From positions 1 to 32,084 of the forward strand of contig CANRML010000003.1 in assembly GCA_947631725.1 (NCBI GenBank): 32,084 nucleotides of DNA, read 5' to 3'. Made by a program: the position numbers and the translations under genes. The stretch comes from an uncultured Clostridia bacterium. Its GTDB lineage: Bacteria > Bacillota > Clostridia > TANB77 > CAG-508. The notes under the pieces are model-generated. The model was not told the DNA's origin. It saw only the letters and a program-made list of their open reading frames with translations, and did no database searches. The stretch's first letter is position 1. Each line of letters begins with the position of its first letter. Below are positions 7,899 through 16,128 of the stretch, piece after piece.

Positions 7899-8909
7899 AT
7901 GAAAAGAGTATTAACAGGGGACAGACCAACTGGAAGATTACATATTGGGCATTATTTTGGCTCTTTAAAAACAAGACTAGAATTACAAGAAAATCCAAAT
8001 TGTGATCCATATATTTTAATTGCAGATGTTCAAGCATTAACAGATAATTTTAATAATCCAGAAAAGGTTAGAAATAGTGTTAGAGAAGTTGCAATTGATT
8101 ATTTATCAGTTGGAATAGACCCTAAAAAAACCACAATATATATTCAATCTATGATACCAGAAACAGCAGAATTAACAGTATTTTATTCAAATTTAGTTAC
8201 AATAGCTAGGTTAGAAAGAAATCCAACTGTAAAAACAGAAATAGCACAAAAAAGAGATATATTTGGAGAAAGTGTAACATATGGATTTTTAGGATATCCA
8301 GTTAGTCAAGCAGCTGATATTACAACTTTTGAAGGAGAAATTGTGCCAGTAGGTGAAGACCAATTACCACTAATAGAACAGTGTAGAGAAATTGTAAGAA
8401 AATTCAACAGTATTTATGGAGAAGTATTAAAAGAACCAAAGGCAATTTTGTCAAATACTAAAAGAATTAAAGGACTAGATGGAAACGAAAAAATGGGAAA
8501 ATCTCTTGGAAATGCTATATATTTATCAGATAGTGAAGAAGAAATTACAAAAAAAGTAATGAGTGCAGTAACTGACCCAAATAGAATAAAAAAGGACGAT
8601 TTGGGAAATCCTGATATTTGTATGGTAGCATATTATCATAATTTATTTACAAATAAAGAAGATATTAAAACAGTATGTGAAGAATGTAGAGCAGGAAAAA
8701 GAGGTTGTGTCCATTGCAAAAAACAATTGGCTCAAAATATTATAGATACTCTAAAACCAATTCGCGAAAAAAGAGCATATTATGAAGCACACCCAGAAGA
8801 AGTAGATAAGATTTTAATAGAAGGAACTGAAAAAGCAAGAGAAGTTGCAAAACAAACAATGAAAAAAGTAAAAGAAGCAATGAAATTGGACTATTTTAGT
8901 GATAAATAA
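7899..8909 (+). CDS. trpS: Tryptophanyl-tRNA synthetase
   Basis: A 336-residue class I synthetase charging tRNA-Trp. The N-terminus reads MKRVLTGDRPTGRLHIGHYF, holding the HIGH motif; the KMSKS loop is seen as GNEKMGKSLGN near residue 200. PVGEDQLPLIEQCREI and the cysteine-rich segment CEECRAGKRGCVHCKK near residue 260 also fit the family. Length is normal. It is preceded by GAAAGGAACGTG-type spacing and is placed inside the rimO-obgE operon rather than in a trp operon, and no T-box leader is visible. Confidence 0.96.
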   Translation: MKRVLTGDRPTGRLHIGHYFGSLKTRLELQENPNCDPYILIADVQALTDNFNNPEKVRNSVREVAIDYLSVGIDPKKTTIYIQSMIPETAELTVFYSNLVTIARLERNPTVKTEIAQKRDIFGESVTYGFLGYPVSQAADITTFEGEIVPVGEDQLPLIEQCREIVRKFNSIYGEVLKEPKAILSNTKRIKGLDGNEKMGKSLGNAIYLSDSEEEITKKVMSAVTDPNRIKKDDLGNPDICMVAYYHNLFTNKEDIKTVCEECRAGKRGCVHCKKQLAQNIIDTLKPIREKRAYYEAHPEEVDKILIEGTEKAREVAKQTMKKVKEAMKLDYFSDK

Positions 8910-8929
8910 TATAAAGAAGGAAGGAAAAT

Positions 8930-10204
8930 ATGTTTACAGATTATACTAAAATAATAATTAAATCTGGTAATGGTGGAAATGGAGCAGCAACATTTCGTCG
9001 TGAGAAATGTGTAGCAGCAGGTGGACCAGACGGTGGAGACGGTGGAAATGGTGGAGATATATATTTCCAAGTAGACAAAGATAAAAACACATTGATAGAT
9101 TTTAGATATAATAAGAAATTTAAGGCTGGAAATGGAGAAAACGGAAGCGGAAACAATTGCAATGGAAAATTTGGAGAAGACTTATACATCAAAGTACCAA
9201 TTGGAACTGTGATAAAAGATGCAGAAACAAATAGAGTACTTGCAGATTTATCAAAACCAGATCAACAAGAACTAATTTTAAAAGGAGGAAGAGGAGGAAG
9301 AGGGAACTCACACTTTGCAACCTCTATGAGGCAAGCTCCAAGATTTTCAGAAGATGGAGAAAAGGGAGAAGAAAAAGAAATAATTTTAGAATTAAAATTA
9401 TTAGCAGATGTTGGACTTTTAGGATTTCCAAATGTAGGAAAATCCACATTTTTATCAAAAGTAACAGAAGCAAGACCTAAAATTGCAAATTATCATTTTA
9501 CAACATTAGAACCAAATTTAGGAGTTGTAAAAACAAAAGATGGAGATGGTTTTGTTATTGCAGATATTCCAGGGATTATCGAAGGAGCAAGTGAAGGAGT
9601 AGGGCTCGGAATACAATTTCTAAGACATGTAGAAAGAACACGCCTTTTATTGCATTTTATTGATGTTTCAGGAGAAGAAGGAAGAAATCCAATTGAAGAT
9701 TATAAAATAATAAACGAAGAGCTAAAAAAATATAGTGAAAAATTATCAAAAAGAAAACAAATAATAGTTGCAACTAAGATAGATAGTATGCAAAATAATG
9801 AAGGATATAAAGAATTAGAAAAATTAGCAAAAAAGGAAAAAATAGAAATATATAAAATTTCTTCTGTAACAGGAGAAGGATTACAAGAACTAATTGACCA
9901 TATATCACAAGTATTAAAAACATTACCAAAAGAAGACCTAATTGAAATAGAAGATAAAATGATATATACATTACCAGAAAAAGACCAAGGATGGGAAGCA
10001 AGAAAAGAAGGAAACGCATTTTATGTTACAGGAAAAGCAGTTGACCGCTTAATGGGAAGAATCAATATAGAAGATAATGAATCTATGTATTACTTCCATA
10101 AATGCTTAAAAAATATGGGGATTGATGATAAATTAAAAGAATTAGGAATTTGTGATGGAGATACTGTATATATTTCTGATTGGGAATTACAATGGGAAGA
10201 ATAA
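8930..10204 (+). CDS. obgE: Obg GTPase (CgtA)
   Basis: A 424-residue GTPase with a role in 50S assembly and stress response. The order is the glycine-rich Obg fold (MFTDYTKIIIKSGNGGNGAA, PDGGDGGNGGDIYF, GGRGGRGNSHFATS) to about residue 158, then the G domain with G1 GFPNVGKSTF, the G3 DIPGIIEGASEGVGLG, G4 ATKID and G5 SSVTGEG, and a C-terminal OCT domain (about 345-424) with FYVTGKAVDRLMGRIN. Length matches B. subtilis Obg (428). The OCT domain is the form typical of low-GC Gram positives. Last gene of the pth operon; a terminator overlaps its stop codon. Confidence 0.97.
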   Translation: MFTDYTKIIIKSGNGGNGAATFRREKCVAAGGPDGGDGGNGGDIYFQVDKDKNTLIDFRYNKKFKAGNGENGSGNNCNGKFGEDLYIKVPIGTVIKDAETNRVLADLSKPDQQELILKGGRGGRGNSHFATSMRQAPRFSEDGEKGEEKEIILELKLLADVGLLGFPNVGKSTFLSKVTEARPKIANYHFTTLEPNLGVVKTKDGDGFVIADIPGIIEGASEGVGLGIQFLRHVERTRLLLHFIDVSGEEGRNPIEDYKIINEELKKYSEKLSKRKQIIVATKIDSMQNNEGYKELEKLAKKEKIEIYKISSVTGEGLQELIDHISQVLKTLPKEDLIEIEDKMIYTLPEKDQGWEARKEGNAFYVTGKAVDRLMGRINIEDNESMYYFHKCLKNMGIDDKLKELGICDGDTVYISDWELQWEE

Positions 10205-10233
10205 AATCTATGTAGTGATACATGGATTTTTTT
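10204..10233 (+). terminator. Terminator after obgE
   Basis: An 11-base-pair stem AAATCTATGTA / TACATGGATTT with loop GTGA and a run of seven T, starting at the last base of the obgE stop codon. Confidence 0.85.
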
Positions 10234-10252
10234 AAATATTTATTAAAAGTAG

Positions 10253-10281
10253 TTGTAAAATTCACAAAAAATTGATATACT
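10253..10281 (+). promoter_or_regulatory. Promoter of the Asp23-nusB-xseA operon
   Basis: TTGTAA (10253-10258) and TATACT (10276-10281), 17 bases apart, with a TGA extension in front of the -10 box, 25 bases before the first ATG. Confidence 0.7.
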
Positions 10282-10306
10282 GTTACCATATAAAGGAGGA
10301 GTGAAA

Positions 10307-10765
10307 ATGAAAGATGATGATAAAGAGCAAGAAGAATTAAAGCAAGAGGAAACTTCAAAAGAAGAAAATGAGCAAGAAATAGAAGAAAATGAAGGAATAC
10401 AAATTTCAAATGATGTTATAGCTGTAATTGCAGGTGTGGCTGTTTCAGAAGTACAAGGTGTATCATCAATGGCAGGTGGATTTGCAGGTGGAATTAGTGA
10501 AGTGTTAAGTGGAAAAAAAAACTTAGCAAAAGGTATTAAAGTAGAAAAAAATGACACAGCAATAAAAATAGATGTTAATATCATTGTAGAATATGGTACA
10601 AGAATACCAGATGTTGCATTTGAAATTCAAAACAGAGTAAAAACATCTGTAGAAACTATGACAGGATTAACTGTAGAAGAAGTTAATGTTCATGTACAAG
10701 GAGTAAATACAGAAGATGTAAAACAAGAAGAGGAAGTAGAAAATAATAAAGAAGAAAAGGAGTAA
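10307..10765 (+). CDS. Asp23/Gls24 family envelope stress protein
   Basis: A 152-residue protein: an acidic Glu/Lys-rich N-terminal tail (about 1-28) then the Asp23 domain with ISNDVIAVIAGVAVSEVQGV, SSMAGGF, and VDVNIIVEYG-like IDVNIIVEYGTRIPDVAFEI and VEEVNVHVQGV. Asp23 proteins form membrane-associated assemblies and are linked to cell-wall stress. ATG at 10307 is preferred to GTG at 10301, which touches the GGAGGA ribosome site. It is followed after 5 bases by its expected membrane anchor AmaP, the usual pairing. Confidence 0.93.
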   Translation: MKDDDKEQEELKQEETSKEENEQEIEENEGIQISNDVIAVIAGVAVSEVQGVSSMAGGFAGGISEVLSGKKNLAKGIKVEKNDTAIKIDVNIIVEYGTRIPDVAFEIQNRVKTSVETMTGLTVEEVNVHVQGVNTEDVKQEEEVENNKEEKE

Positions 10766-10770
10766 TAAAA

Positions 10771-11325
10771 ATGAAATTTATTGAAAAAATCACATTAATT
10801 ATATATTCTAATATAATGCTAATTTTATCTATCATTTTATGCTTATTAGTATTTGGATGGTTAGATTTACAAGTAGTAAAAAACATTATTACAATTTGTA
10901 TCACAACAGACCCAGCATCTAAAATTGTTTTAGGAGCTAGTGTTGTATTTATATTATTATCTATTAGATGTATTTTCTTTGACCCAACTTCAAAAGAGGA
11001 AATAAAAGATAGACAAGGAGTTTTATTAGAAAACGAAAATGGAAAACTAATGATATCAAAAGAAACAATAGAAAACCTTGTAGAATCTGTAGCAGCAGAT
11101 TTTCAAGATGCAGACAATATAACAACAAGAGTAGAATTAGATAAAGAAAACAATGTTAGTATATTTGCAAATTTAGTTGTAACATCAGATGCAGTTATTA
11201 AAGATTTATCTGCAAATTTGCAAAATAAAATAAAAGAAAAAATCAAACTTGCAACAGATTTAGATGTTAAAGAAGTAAATATTTCAGTAAAAAAAGTAGC
11301 ACCTGCACAACAAGAACAAGCATAG
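10771..11325 (+). CDS. amaP: Alkaline shock response membrane anchor protein AmaP
   Basis: A 184-residue protein with two membrane segments (about 5-30 and 48-68), then a soluble domain of the Asp23-like fold: ISKETIENLVESVAADFQDA, VSIFANLVVTSDAVI and DVKEVNISVKKV. AmaP anchors Asp23 to the membrane in Firmicutes. It follows Asp23 by 5 bases and precedes the DUF2273 gene, the standard three-gene module. Confidence 0.92.
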   Translation: MKFIEKITLIIYSNIMLILSIILCLLVFGWLDLQVVKNIITICITTDPASKIVLGASVVFILLSIRCIFFDPTSKEEIKDRQGVLLENENGKLMISKETIENLVESVAADFQDADNITTRVELDKENNVSIFANLVVTSDAVIKDLSANLQNKIKEKIKLATDLDVKEVNISVKKVAPAQQEQA

Positions 11326-11353
11326 TATACAGTAGAAAGGAGTAGAAGCAAAA

Positions 11354-11557
11354 ATGGAGGATTTTAAGAAATTTTTAGGTAAATATTGTGGAGCAATTAT
11401 AGGTATCATTGTTGCAATTGTTATTTTAGCTACTAGACTTTATGATTTAATTATTGGGATTGTAGTAATAGTCTTAGGAGCATTTATCGGAAATTATGTA
11501 CAACAAAATAAAGAAGATGTTAAATTAAAATTAAAAGGTTGGATAGACAAAATGTAA
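11354..11557 (+). CDS. DUF2273 small membrane protein
   Basis: A 67-residue protein of almost only two membrane helices (GAIIGIIVAIVILATRLYDL and IIGIVVIVLGAFIGNYVQ) with a short charged C-terminus. It matches the DUF2273 family, which is nearly always found beside AmaP and Asp23. Its precise role is not known. A GAAAGGAG ribosome site lies upstream. Confidence 0.9.
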   Translation: MEDFKKFLGKYCGAIIGIIVAIVILATRLYDLIIGIVVIVLGAFIGNYVQQNKEDVKLKLKGWIDKM

Positions 11558-11585
11558 TAAAAAGGGCAAGCAGAAAGGAAAAGCA

Positions 11586-11988
11586 ATGAACAGAACACAG
11601 ATGCGTGAAAATGCTTTCAAATTGCTATATAGTTTGGAAATACAAAAAAGTGAGAACTTGGAAGAACAAATAGAACTATATATACAAAATAGCGAAATTG
11701 AAAGCGAAGAAGCAAAAATATATATTAAAGATGCTGTTATGCGGAATTAAAAATAATCAGCAAAAAATTGAAGAAGATATAAAAACAAATCTAAAAGAAA
11801 ATTGGAAAATTGGTAGAATTTCAAAGGTTAATTTGAGTATATTAAAATTAGCAATTTATGAAATAAAATATACTCAAGTTCCATTTAAAGTTGCAATAAA
11901 TGAGGCAGTAGAACTAGCAAAAAAATATGGAGACGAAAACTCAAAAACATTTGTAAATGGAATTTTAGCAAGTATTGTAAAAGAATAA
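11586..11988 (+). CDS. nusB: Transcription antitermination factor NusB, requires +1 frameshift at CGG (11742)
   Basis: NusB binds boxA RNA with S10 and supports rRNA transcription. The gene starts MNRTQMRENAFKLLYSLEIQ with ATG at 11586 after AAAGGAAA. The zero frame ends at codon 54 (VMRN, TAA at 11748). Skipping the C at 11742 turns ATG CGG AAT TAA into ATG GGA ATT AAA and the product continues GIKNNQQKIEEDIKTNLKEN, WKIGRISKVNLSILKLAIYE, VPFKVAINEAVELAKKYGDE and KTFVNGILASIV, the full NusB core. The restored protein has 133 residues (B. subtilis NusB 131). The Gly produced at the shift matches the conserved Gly of the family's V.G(v/i) position, supporting GGA decoding. The second piece alone would lack a usable start. 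Sits between DUF2273 and xseA. Confidence 0.9.
11742..11745 (+). other. +1 recoding site CGGA in nusB
   Basis: In-frame CGG after GTT ATG; skipping C gives GGA (Gly), the residue conserved in NusB at this place. The zero frame meets TAA two codons later. Confidence 0.82.
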
Positions 11989-12008
11989 CCTCTAGGAAGG
12001 AAAAGATA

Positions 12009-13204
12009 ATGAAATATGAAAATATGGCAATCACAGTAAGTGAATTAAATAGCTATATTAAAGAAAAATTTGCAAGTGATGAATATTTAAGTAGTTTGTT
12101 AATTAAAGGAGAAATATCTAATTTTAAACATCATTATACAGGACATATGTATTTTACATTAAAAGATGAAAAATCTTTAATTAAATGTGTAATGTTTAAA
12201 ACATATGCAGAAAAATTAGACTTTACCCCAAAAGATGGGATGAAGGTTTTTGTATTAGGAAGTGTATCTGTATTTGAAAGAGATGGAATTTACCAAATTT
12301 ATGTACAAGCTATTCAAGAAGATGGAGTAGGAATATTATATAAAAAGTATGAAGAACTAAAACAAAAACTAGAAGAAAAAGGATATTTTGATATTAATCA
12401 TAAACAAAAAATCCCACAAATGCCTAATATAATAGGGGTATTAACATCTCGGAACAGGTTCAGTAATCAAAGACATTATAAATGTAGGAACAAGAAGAAA
12501 TCCAAATGTTAGAATCCGTTTATTACCAGTTCCAGTACAAGGAGAAGGTGCAGCAGAAAAAATTGCAAGTGGAATTGAGTATATGAATAAAAACAAATTA
12601 GCAGATGTATTGATACTTGCTAGAGGAGGAGGGTCATTAGAAGATTTATGGCCATTTAATGAAGAAATTGTAGCACAAGCTATATATAATTCACAAATCC
12701 CCATAATTTCTGCAGTTGGACATGAGACAGATTTTACAATTTCGGATTTCACAGCAGATTTAAGAGCACCAACACCATCTGCAGCAGCAGAATTAGCAGT
12801 TCCAGATATTTATGAAGTAAAACAAAAACTACGGTTCATATCAAAACAGGATGAGATTAGCGCTTAGTAAAAAATATGAAACATTACAATTACGACTTCA
12901 AAAATGTATGGCAAGTTATGTATTTAAAGATCCAATGAAAATGATACAAAATAAATATATACTAGTAGACCAATTTATAAAAAGATTAGAAACACAAATA
13001 CAAACAAAAAAACAAAAAGAAAAAGAACGTTATATTACTTTATTATCTAAGCTAGATGCATTAAGCCCATTGAAAACTTTAACAAGAGGATATGCAATAG
13101 TAGAGCAAAATGATAACATTATAAAAAGTGCAAAACAACTAAAAACAGGTGATGAAATAAATTTAAAATTTATGGATGGAGAAAAACTAGCAAAAATCCA
13201 ATAA
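12009..13204 (+). CDS. xseA: Exonuclease VII large subunit, requires two +1 frameshifts at CGG (12450 and 12832)
   Basis: XseA is the catalytic subunit of the single-strand exonuclease formed with XseB. The N-terminal OB fold is normal (AITVSELNSYIKEKF, LLIKGEISNFKHHYTGHMYF). The zero frame fails after IIGVLTS. Skipping C at 12450 gives GTGSVIKDIINVGTRRNPNV and the catalytic-domain blocks VLILARGGGSLEDLWPFNEE and SAVGHETDFTISDFTADLRA, APTPSAAAELAVP. A second failure after KQKL is mended by skipping C at 12832, giving GSYQNRMRLALSKKYE and the coiled-coil and C-terminal part ALSPLKTLTRGYAIV. Restored length is 397 residues, in the usual range. Both sites are C before GGN (TCT-C-GGA and CTA-C-GGT). 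xseB follows one gene later and is intact. Confidence 0.9.
12450..12453 (+). other. +1 recoding site CGGA, first in xseA
   Basis: In-frame CGG after ACA TCT within the conserved (V/L)TS.TG segment; skipping C yields GGA and restores TSGTGSVIKDI. The zero frame runs another 20 codons of non-homologous sequence to TAG. Confidence 0.82.
12832..12835 (+). other. +1 recoding site CGGT, second in xseA
   Basis: In-frame CGG after AAA CTA; skipping C yields GGT and rejoins the XseA frame (GSYQNRM). The zero frame stops at TAG eleven codons later. The only one of the four sites with GGT rather than GGA. Confidence 0.8.
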
Positions 13205-13220
13205 AAGGAGAAAATAAAAA

Positions 13221-13700
13221 ATGAGAACTAGTACAAAAGTGCTAATTGGTATATTGATTATTCTTCTTATTACATTAATTGCATATGTTACATATATATT
13301 TACTCAAGAAAAATCTGTAGTTGAAAACAATACTGAAGAAGAAAATGTAGTAAATGAAATAGAAGAACAAAATGTAATAAATGAGATTGATACAAATGTA
13401 GTAGAAGAAAATACAACTACAAATACTGAGAGCAATGAAAGCACAGAAACAAATGTAGAGCCAACCCAAAACTATGTAGGAAAAGAAGAACAAGAAAGTA
13501 GTGAACAAAGTGGAACAGAAAACCCAGAACAAACAGCAATAGATTTTGCAAAAGAAAAATGGGGTGAAACAAGCAGTAGCTATAACTTTGTAGTTGAAAA
13601 TGTTGAAGGAAATGTATATCATATAGCAGTAATTTCTAATGCAATTACAATTGCATATATGGATGTAGATTTAGAAACAGGTGAAGTAACTGAAAAATAA
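13221..13700 (+). CDS. Membrane-anchored protein with PepSY-like C-terminus, function unknown
   Basis: A 159-residue protein. Residues 7-27 form one membrane segment (VLIGILIILLITLIAYVTYI), followed by a low-complexity Glu/Asn/Thr/Val stretch to about residue 100 that would be extracytoplasmic. The last 55 residues look folded: QTAIDFAKEKWG, YNFVVENVEGNVYHIAVI and YMDVDLETGEV. The ending resembles PepSY-type modules that carry a '..Y.vdl.TGeV' strand, but I would not assign a family firmly. It is inserted between xseA and xseB, 17 and 15 bases from them, so it is co-transcribed. Confidence 0.8.
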   Translation: MRTSTKVLIGILIILLITLIAYVTYIFTQEKSVVENNTEEENVVNEIEEQNVINEIDTNVVEENTTTNTESNESTETNVEPTQNYVGKEEQESSEQSGTENPEQTAIDFAKEKWGETSSSYNFVVENVEGNVYHIAVISNAITIAYMDVDLETGEVTEK

Positions 13701-13714
13701 AGGAAGGGAAAATA

Positions 13715-13933
13715 ATGGGAAAAGCAAGTTTTGAAGAAAATATAGAAGAACTTGAGAAAATTGTAACAGAATTAGAAAAAGGAGAATTGAACTTAGAAGA
13801 TTCAATGAAAAAATTCGAAGATGGAATAACAATATCAAAAAATTGTAATAAAATGCTAGAAGAAGCAGAAAAGAAGATAACAGTTTTAATAAATCAAGAT
13901 GGAAAAATAGAAGAAGAAGATTTTAAAGTATAG
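13715..13933 (+). CDS. xseB: Exonuclease VII small subunit
   Basis: A 72-residue acidic helical protein beginning MGKASFEENIEELEKIVTEL and containing GELNLEDSMKKFEDGI and NKMLEEAEKKI, the family signature. It multimerises on XseA and is needed for exonuclease VII activity. Length is normal. It is separated from xseA by one unknown gene, where the two are usually adjacent. Confidence 0.96.
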   Translation: MGKASFEENIEELEKIVTELEKGELNLEDSMKKFEDGITISKNCNKMLEEAEKKITVLINQDGKIEEEDFKV

Positions 13934-13962
13934 CACAAAATAAAGGGGAGAAGTATAATAAC

Positions 13963-14403
13963 ATGAACGATATTACAGGATTTTTTCAAAATAAATATAT
14001 TATTGTACCATTATTATTGTGGTTTTTTATTCAACTATATAAAGTAATCTATGATTTAATTACAACAAAAAAATTTAATTTCAAAAGGATATTAGGAGCA
14101 GGAGGAATGCCAAGCTCACATTCAGCAGTTGTTGTAAGTCTAGCAACATTAATTGGAAAATATGAGGGTGTAAATTCTAGTATGTTTGCTATTGCTTTAA
14201 TATTAGCATGTGTAGTTATGTATGATGCTGCAGGAATTAGAAGAGCTGCTGGAAAACAAGCTAAATTATTGAATAAACTAATTGAAACACCAGGATTAAC
14301 TGGAGTAGAAGTATCAGAAAGACTAGTTGAAGTATTAGGTCATACACCAATACAAGTATTTGTTGGTGCTTTAATAGGATTGATTGCAGGCTTAGTTGCA
14401 TAA
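13963..14403 (+). CDS. Divergent PAP2 family protein (DUF212, YuiD-like)
   Basis: A 146-residue membrane protein with about four hydrophobic segments. The motif GAGGMPSSHSAVVVSLATLI (about residues 46-65) and YDAAGIRRAAGKQAKLLN (about 87-104), with LGHTPIQVFVGALIG near the end, match the divergent PAP2/DUF212 family. The SSHS and H of GHTP correspond to phosphatase motifs of acid phosphatases, though activity has not generally been shown. GGGGAG lies 12 bases upstream of the ATG, a rather long spacing. Confidence 0.88.
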   Translation: MNDITGFFQNKYIIVPLLLWFFIQLYKVIYDLITTKKFNFKRILGAGGMPSSHSAVVVSLATLIGKYEGVNSSMFAIALILACVVMYDAAGIRRAAGKQAKLLNKLIETPGLTGVEVSERLVEVLGHTPIQVFVGALIGLIAGLVA

Positions 14404-14436
14404 AAATAATAAAAAATGTAGAAAGGGTGATTTTAA

Positions 14437-16128
14437 ATGACAGATATCGAAATCGCAAAAAGTGTTGAACTAAAACGCATTACAGAAATTGCAAAAAAAT
14501 TGGGAATAGAGGAGGAAGAAATTGAACAATACGGAAAATACAAAGCTAAAATTTCACCAGAAGTATATGAAAAAAGAAAAAATAAAGAAAACGGAAAATT
14601 AATTTTAGTTACAGCAATAAATCCAACACCATTAGGGGAAGGAAAAACAACAATTTCTATCGCAGTAGCAGATGGATTATCAAAAATAGGTAAAAAATCA
14701 ATTTTAGCATTAAGAGAACCATCATTAGGTCCTGTATTTGGAATTAAAGGTGGTGCAGCTGGTGGAGGAAGAGTACAAGTAGCACCAATGGAAGACATTA
14801 ATTTACATTTTACAGGAGATATTCATGCAATAACAGCAGCAAATAATCTTCTTTCTAGCTTAATAGATAATCATATATATTTTGGAAATGAATTAAAAAT
14901 AAAAGAAGTAACATGGAAAAGATGTGTTGACTTAAATGATAGACAATTAAGAGTAGTTGACACAGGATTATCAGAAGAAAAAAATATTGTACCAAGAAAA
15001 GATGGATTTAATATTACTGTTGCTTCAGAAATTATGGCAATTCTTTGCTTAGCAACAGATATAGAAGATTTAAAAGAGAAATTAGGAAATATTGTTATAG
15101 GATATAATGAAGAAGGAGAGCCTGTTTATGCAAGAGATTTAAAAGCAGAAGGGGCTATGGCAGTTCTTTTAAAAGATGCTATTAAACCAAATTTAGTACA
15201 AACCTTAGAACATACTCCAGCAATTATTCATGGTGGACCATTTGCAAACATTGCACATGGATGTAATAGTATTATCGCAACAAAAATGGCATTAAAATTA
15301 GGAGATTATACAATTACAGAAGCAGGATTTGGAGCTGATTTAGGAGCTGAGAAATTCCTAGATATTAAGTGCAGAAAAGCTAAAATCAAACCAGACGCAG
15401 TAGTATTAGTAGCAACAATAAAAGCATTAAAATATCATGGAGGAGTTCCAAAAGAAGATATCCAAAAAGAAAATATGGAAGGACTAGAAAAAGGACTTAG
15501 AAACTTATTAACACATATTGATAATTTAAAAAATCGCTATGGATTAAAAGTAATTGTTGCATTAAACCGTTACTTATCAGACACAGATAAAGAAATAGCT
15601 TTCCTAGAAGAAAAGTTGAAAGAACAAAATGTTTTGCTTAGTCTAGTAGAAGGATGGGCAAAAGGTGGAGAAGGTGCAATTGATATTGCAAATAAAATTG
15701 TAAAATTGACTTCTGATACAGAATATGTTAATGAATTTTCAATGGTAAATAAAGAAGTAAATTATATATATCCATTAGAAGATGACATCAAAACAAAAAT
15801 AGAAAAAATTGCAAAAAATATATATCATGCAGCAGGAGTAGACTTTACAGATGAAGCAATTGAAAACATTGAAAAAATTCAAAAACTTGGATATAAAGAA
15901 TTACCAGTTTGTATTGCAAAAACACAATATTCATTATCAGATGATCCTAAAAATTTAACAGATGAAGGAGAATATATTATACATATTCGTGATGTAGAAT
16001 TAAAAGCAGGAGCAGGATTTGTAGTTGCATTAGCTGGAAAGATTATGACAATGCCAGGACTTCCAAGAGTACCAGCTGCAGAATCAATTACAATTGATAA
16101 AGATGGAAATGTAGAAGGAATTTTTTAG
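14437..16128 (+). CDS. fhs: Formate-tetrahydrofolate ligase
   Basis: A 563-residue enzyme that makes 10-formyl-THF from formate, THF and ATP, feeding one-carbon metabolism and, in acetogens, the methyl branch of the Wood-Ljungdahl pathway. The P-loop NPTPLGEGKTTISIAVADGL is near residue 65; also visible are REPSLGPVFGIKGGAAGGG, EDINLHFTGDIHAITAANNL, IIHGGPFANIAHGCNS and TEAGFGADLGAEKF. The C-terminus has MTMPGLPRVPAAESI. Length is normal. It starts 34 bases after the PAP2 gene with an AAAGGGTG ribosome site. No other one-carbon gene is in view. Confidence 0.97.
   Translation: MTDIEIAKSVELKRITEIAKKLGIEEEEIEQYGKYKAKISPEVYEKRKNKENGKLILVTAINPTPLGEGKTTISIAVADGLSKIGKKSILALREPSLGPVFGIKGGAAGGGRVQVAPMEDINLHFTGDIHAITAANNLLSSLIDNHIYFGNELKIKEVTWKRCVDLNDRQLRVVDTGLSEEKNIVPRKDGFNITVASEIMAILCLATDIEDLKEKLGNIVIGYNEEGEPVYARDLKAEGAMAVLLKDAIKPNLVQTLEHTPAIIHGGPFANIAHGCNSIIATKMALKLGDYTITEAGFGADLGAEKFLDIKCRKAKIKPDAVVLVATIKALKYHGGVPKEDIQKENMEGLEKGLRNLLTHIDNLKNRYGLKVIVALNRYLSDTDKEIAFLEEKLKEQNVLLSLVEGWAKGGEGAIDIANKIVKLTSDTEYVNEFSMVNKEVNYIYPLEDDIKTKIEKIAKNIYHAAGVDFTDEAIENIEKIQKLGYKELPVCIAKTQYSLSDDPKNLTDEGEYIIHIRDVELKAGAGFVVALAGKIMTMPGLPRVPAAESITIDKDGNVEGIF

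Noticed and set aside
7899..7899. T-box riboswitch before trpS
   Set aside because: Only 31 bases separate it from the previous gene; no room for a leader.
3904..12835. Sequencing or assembly indels
   Set aside because: Errors would be expected in the many A/T runs and in random codon phase. All four are a C before GGN in one phase, while many out-of-phase CGGs cause no break. Raw reads are still needed to close this.
3904..12835. CGG reassigned to stop or to another amino acid
   Set aside because: A triplet meaning would not mend the frame; the downstream protein is in the +1 frame in every case.
3418..13204. pth, nusB and xseA as pseudogenes
   Set aside because: All four breaks are the same event at CGG, downstream segments keep every family motif, and pth is essential in bacteria studied.
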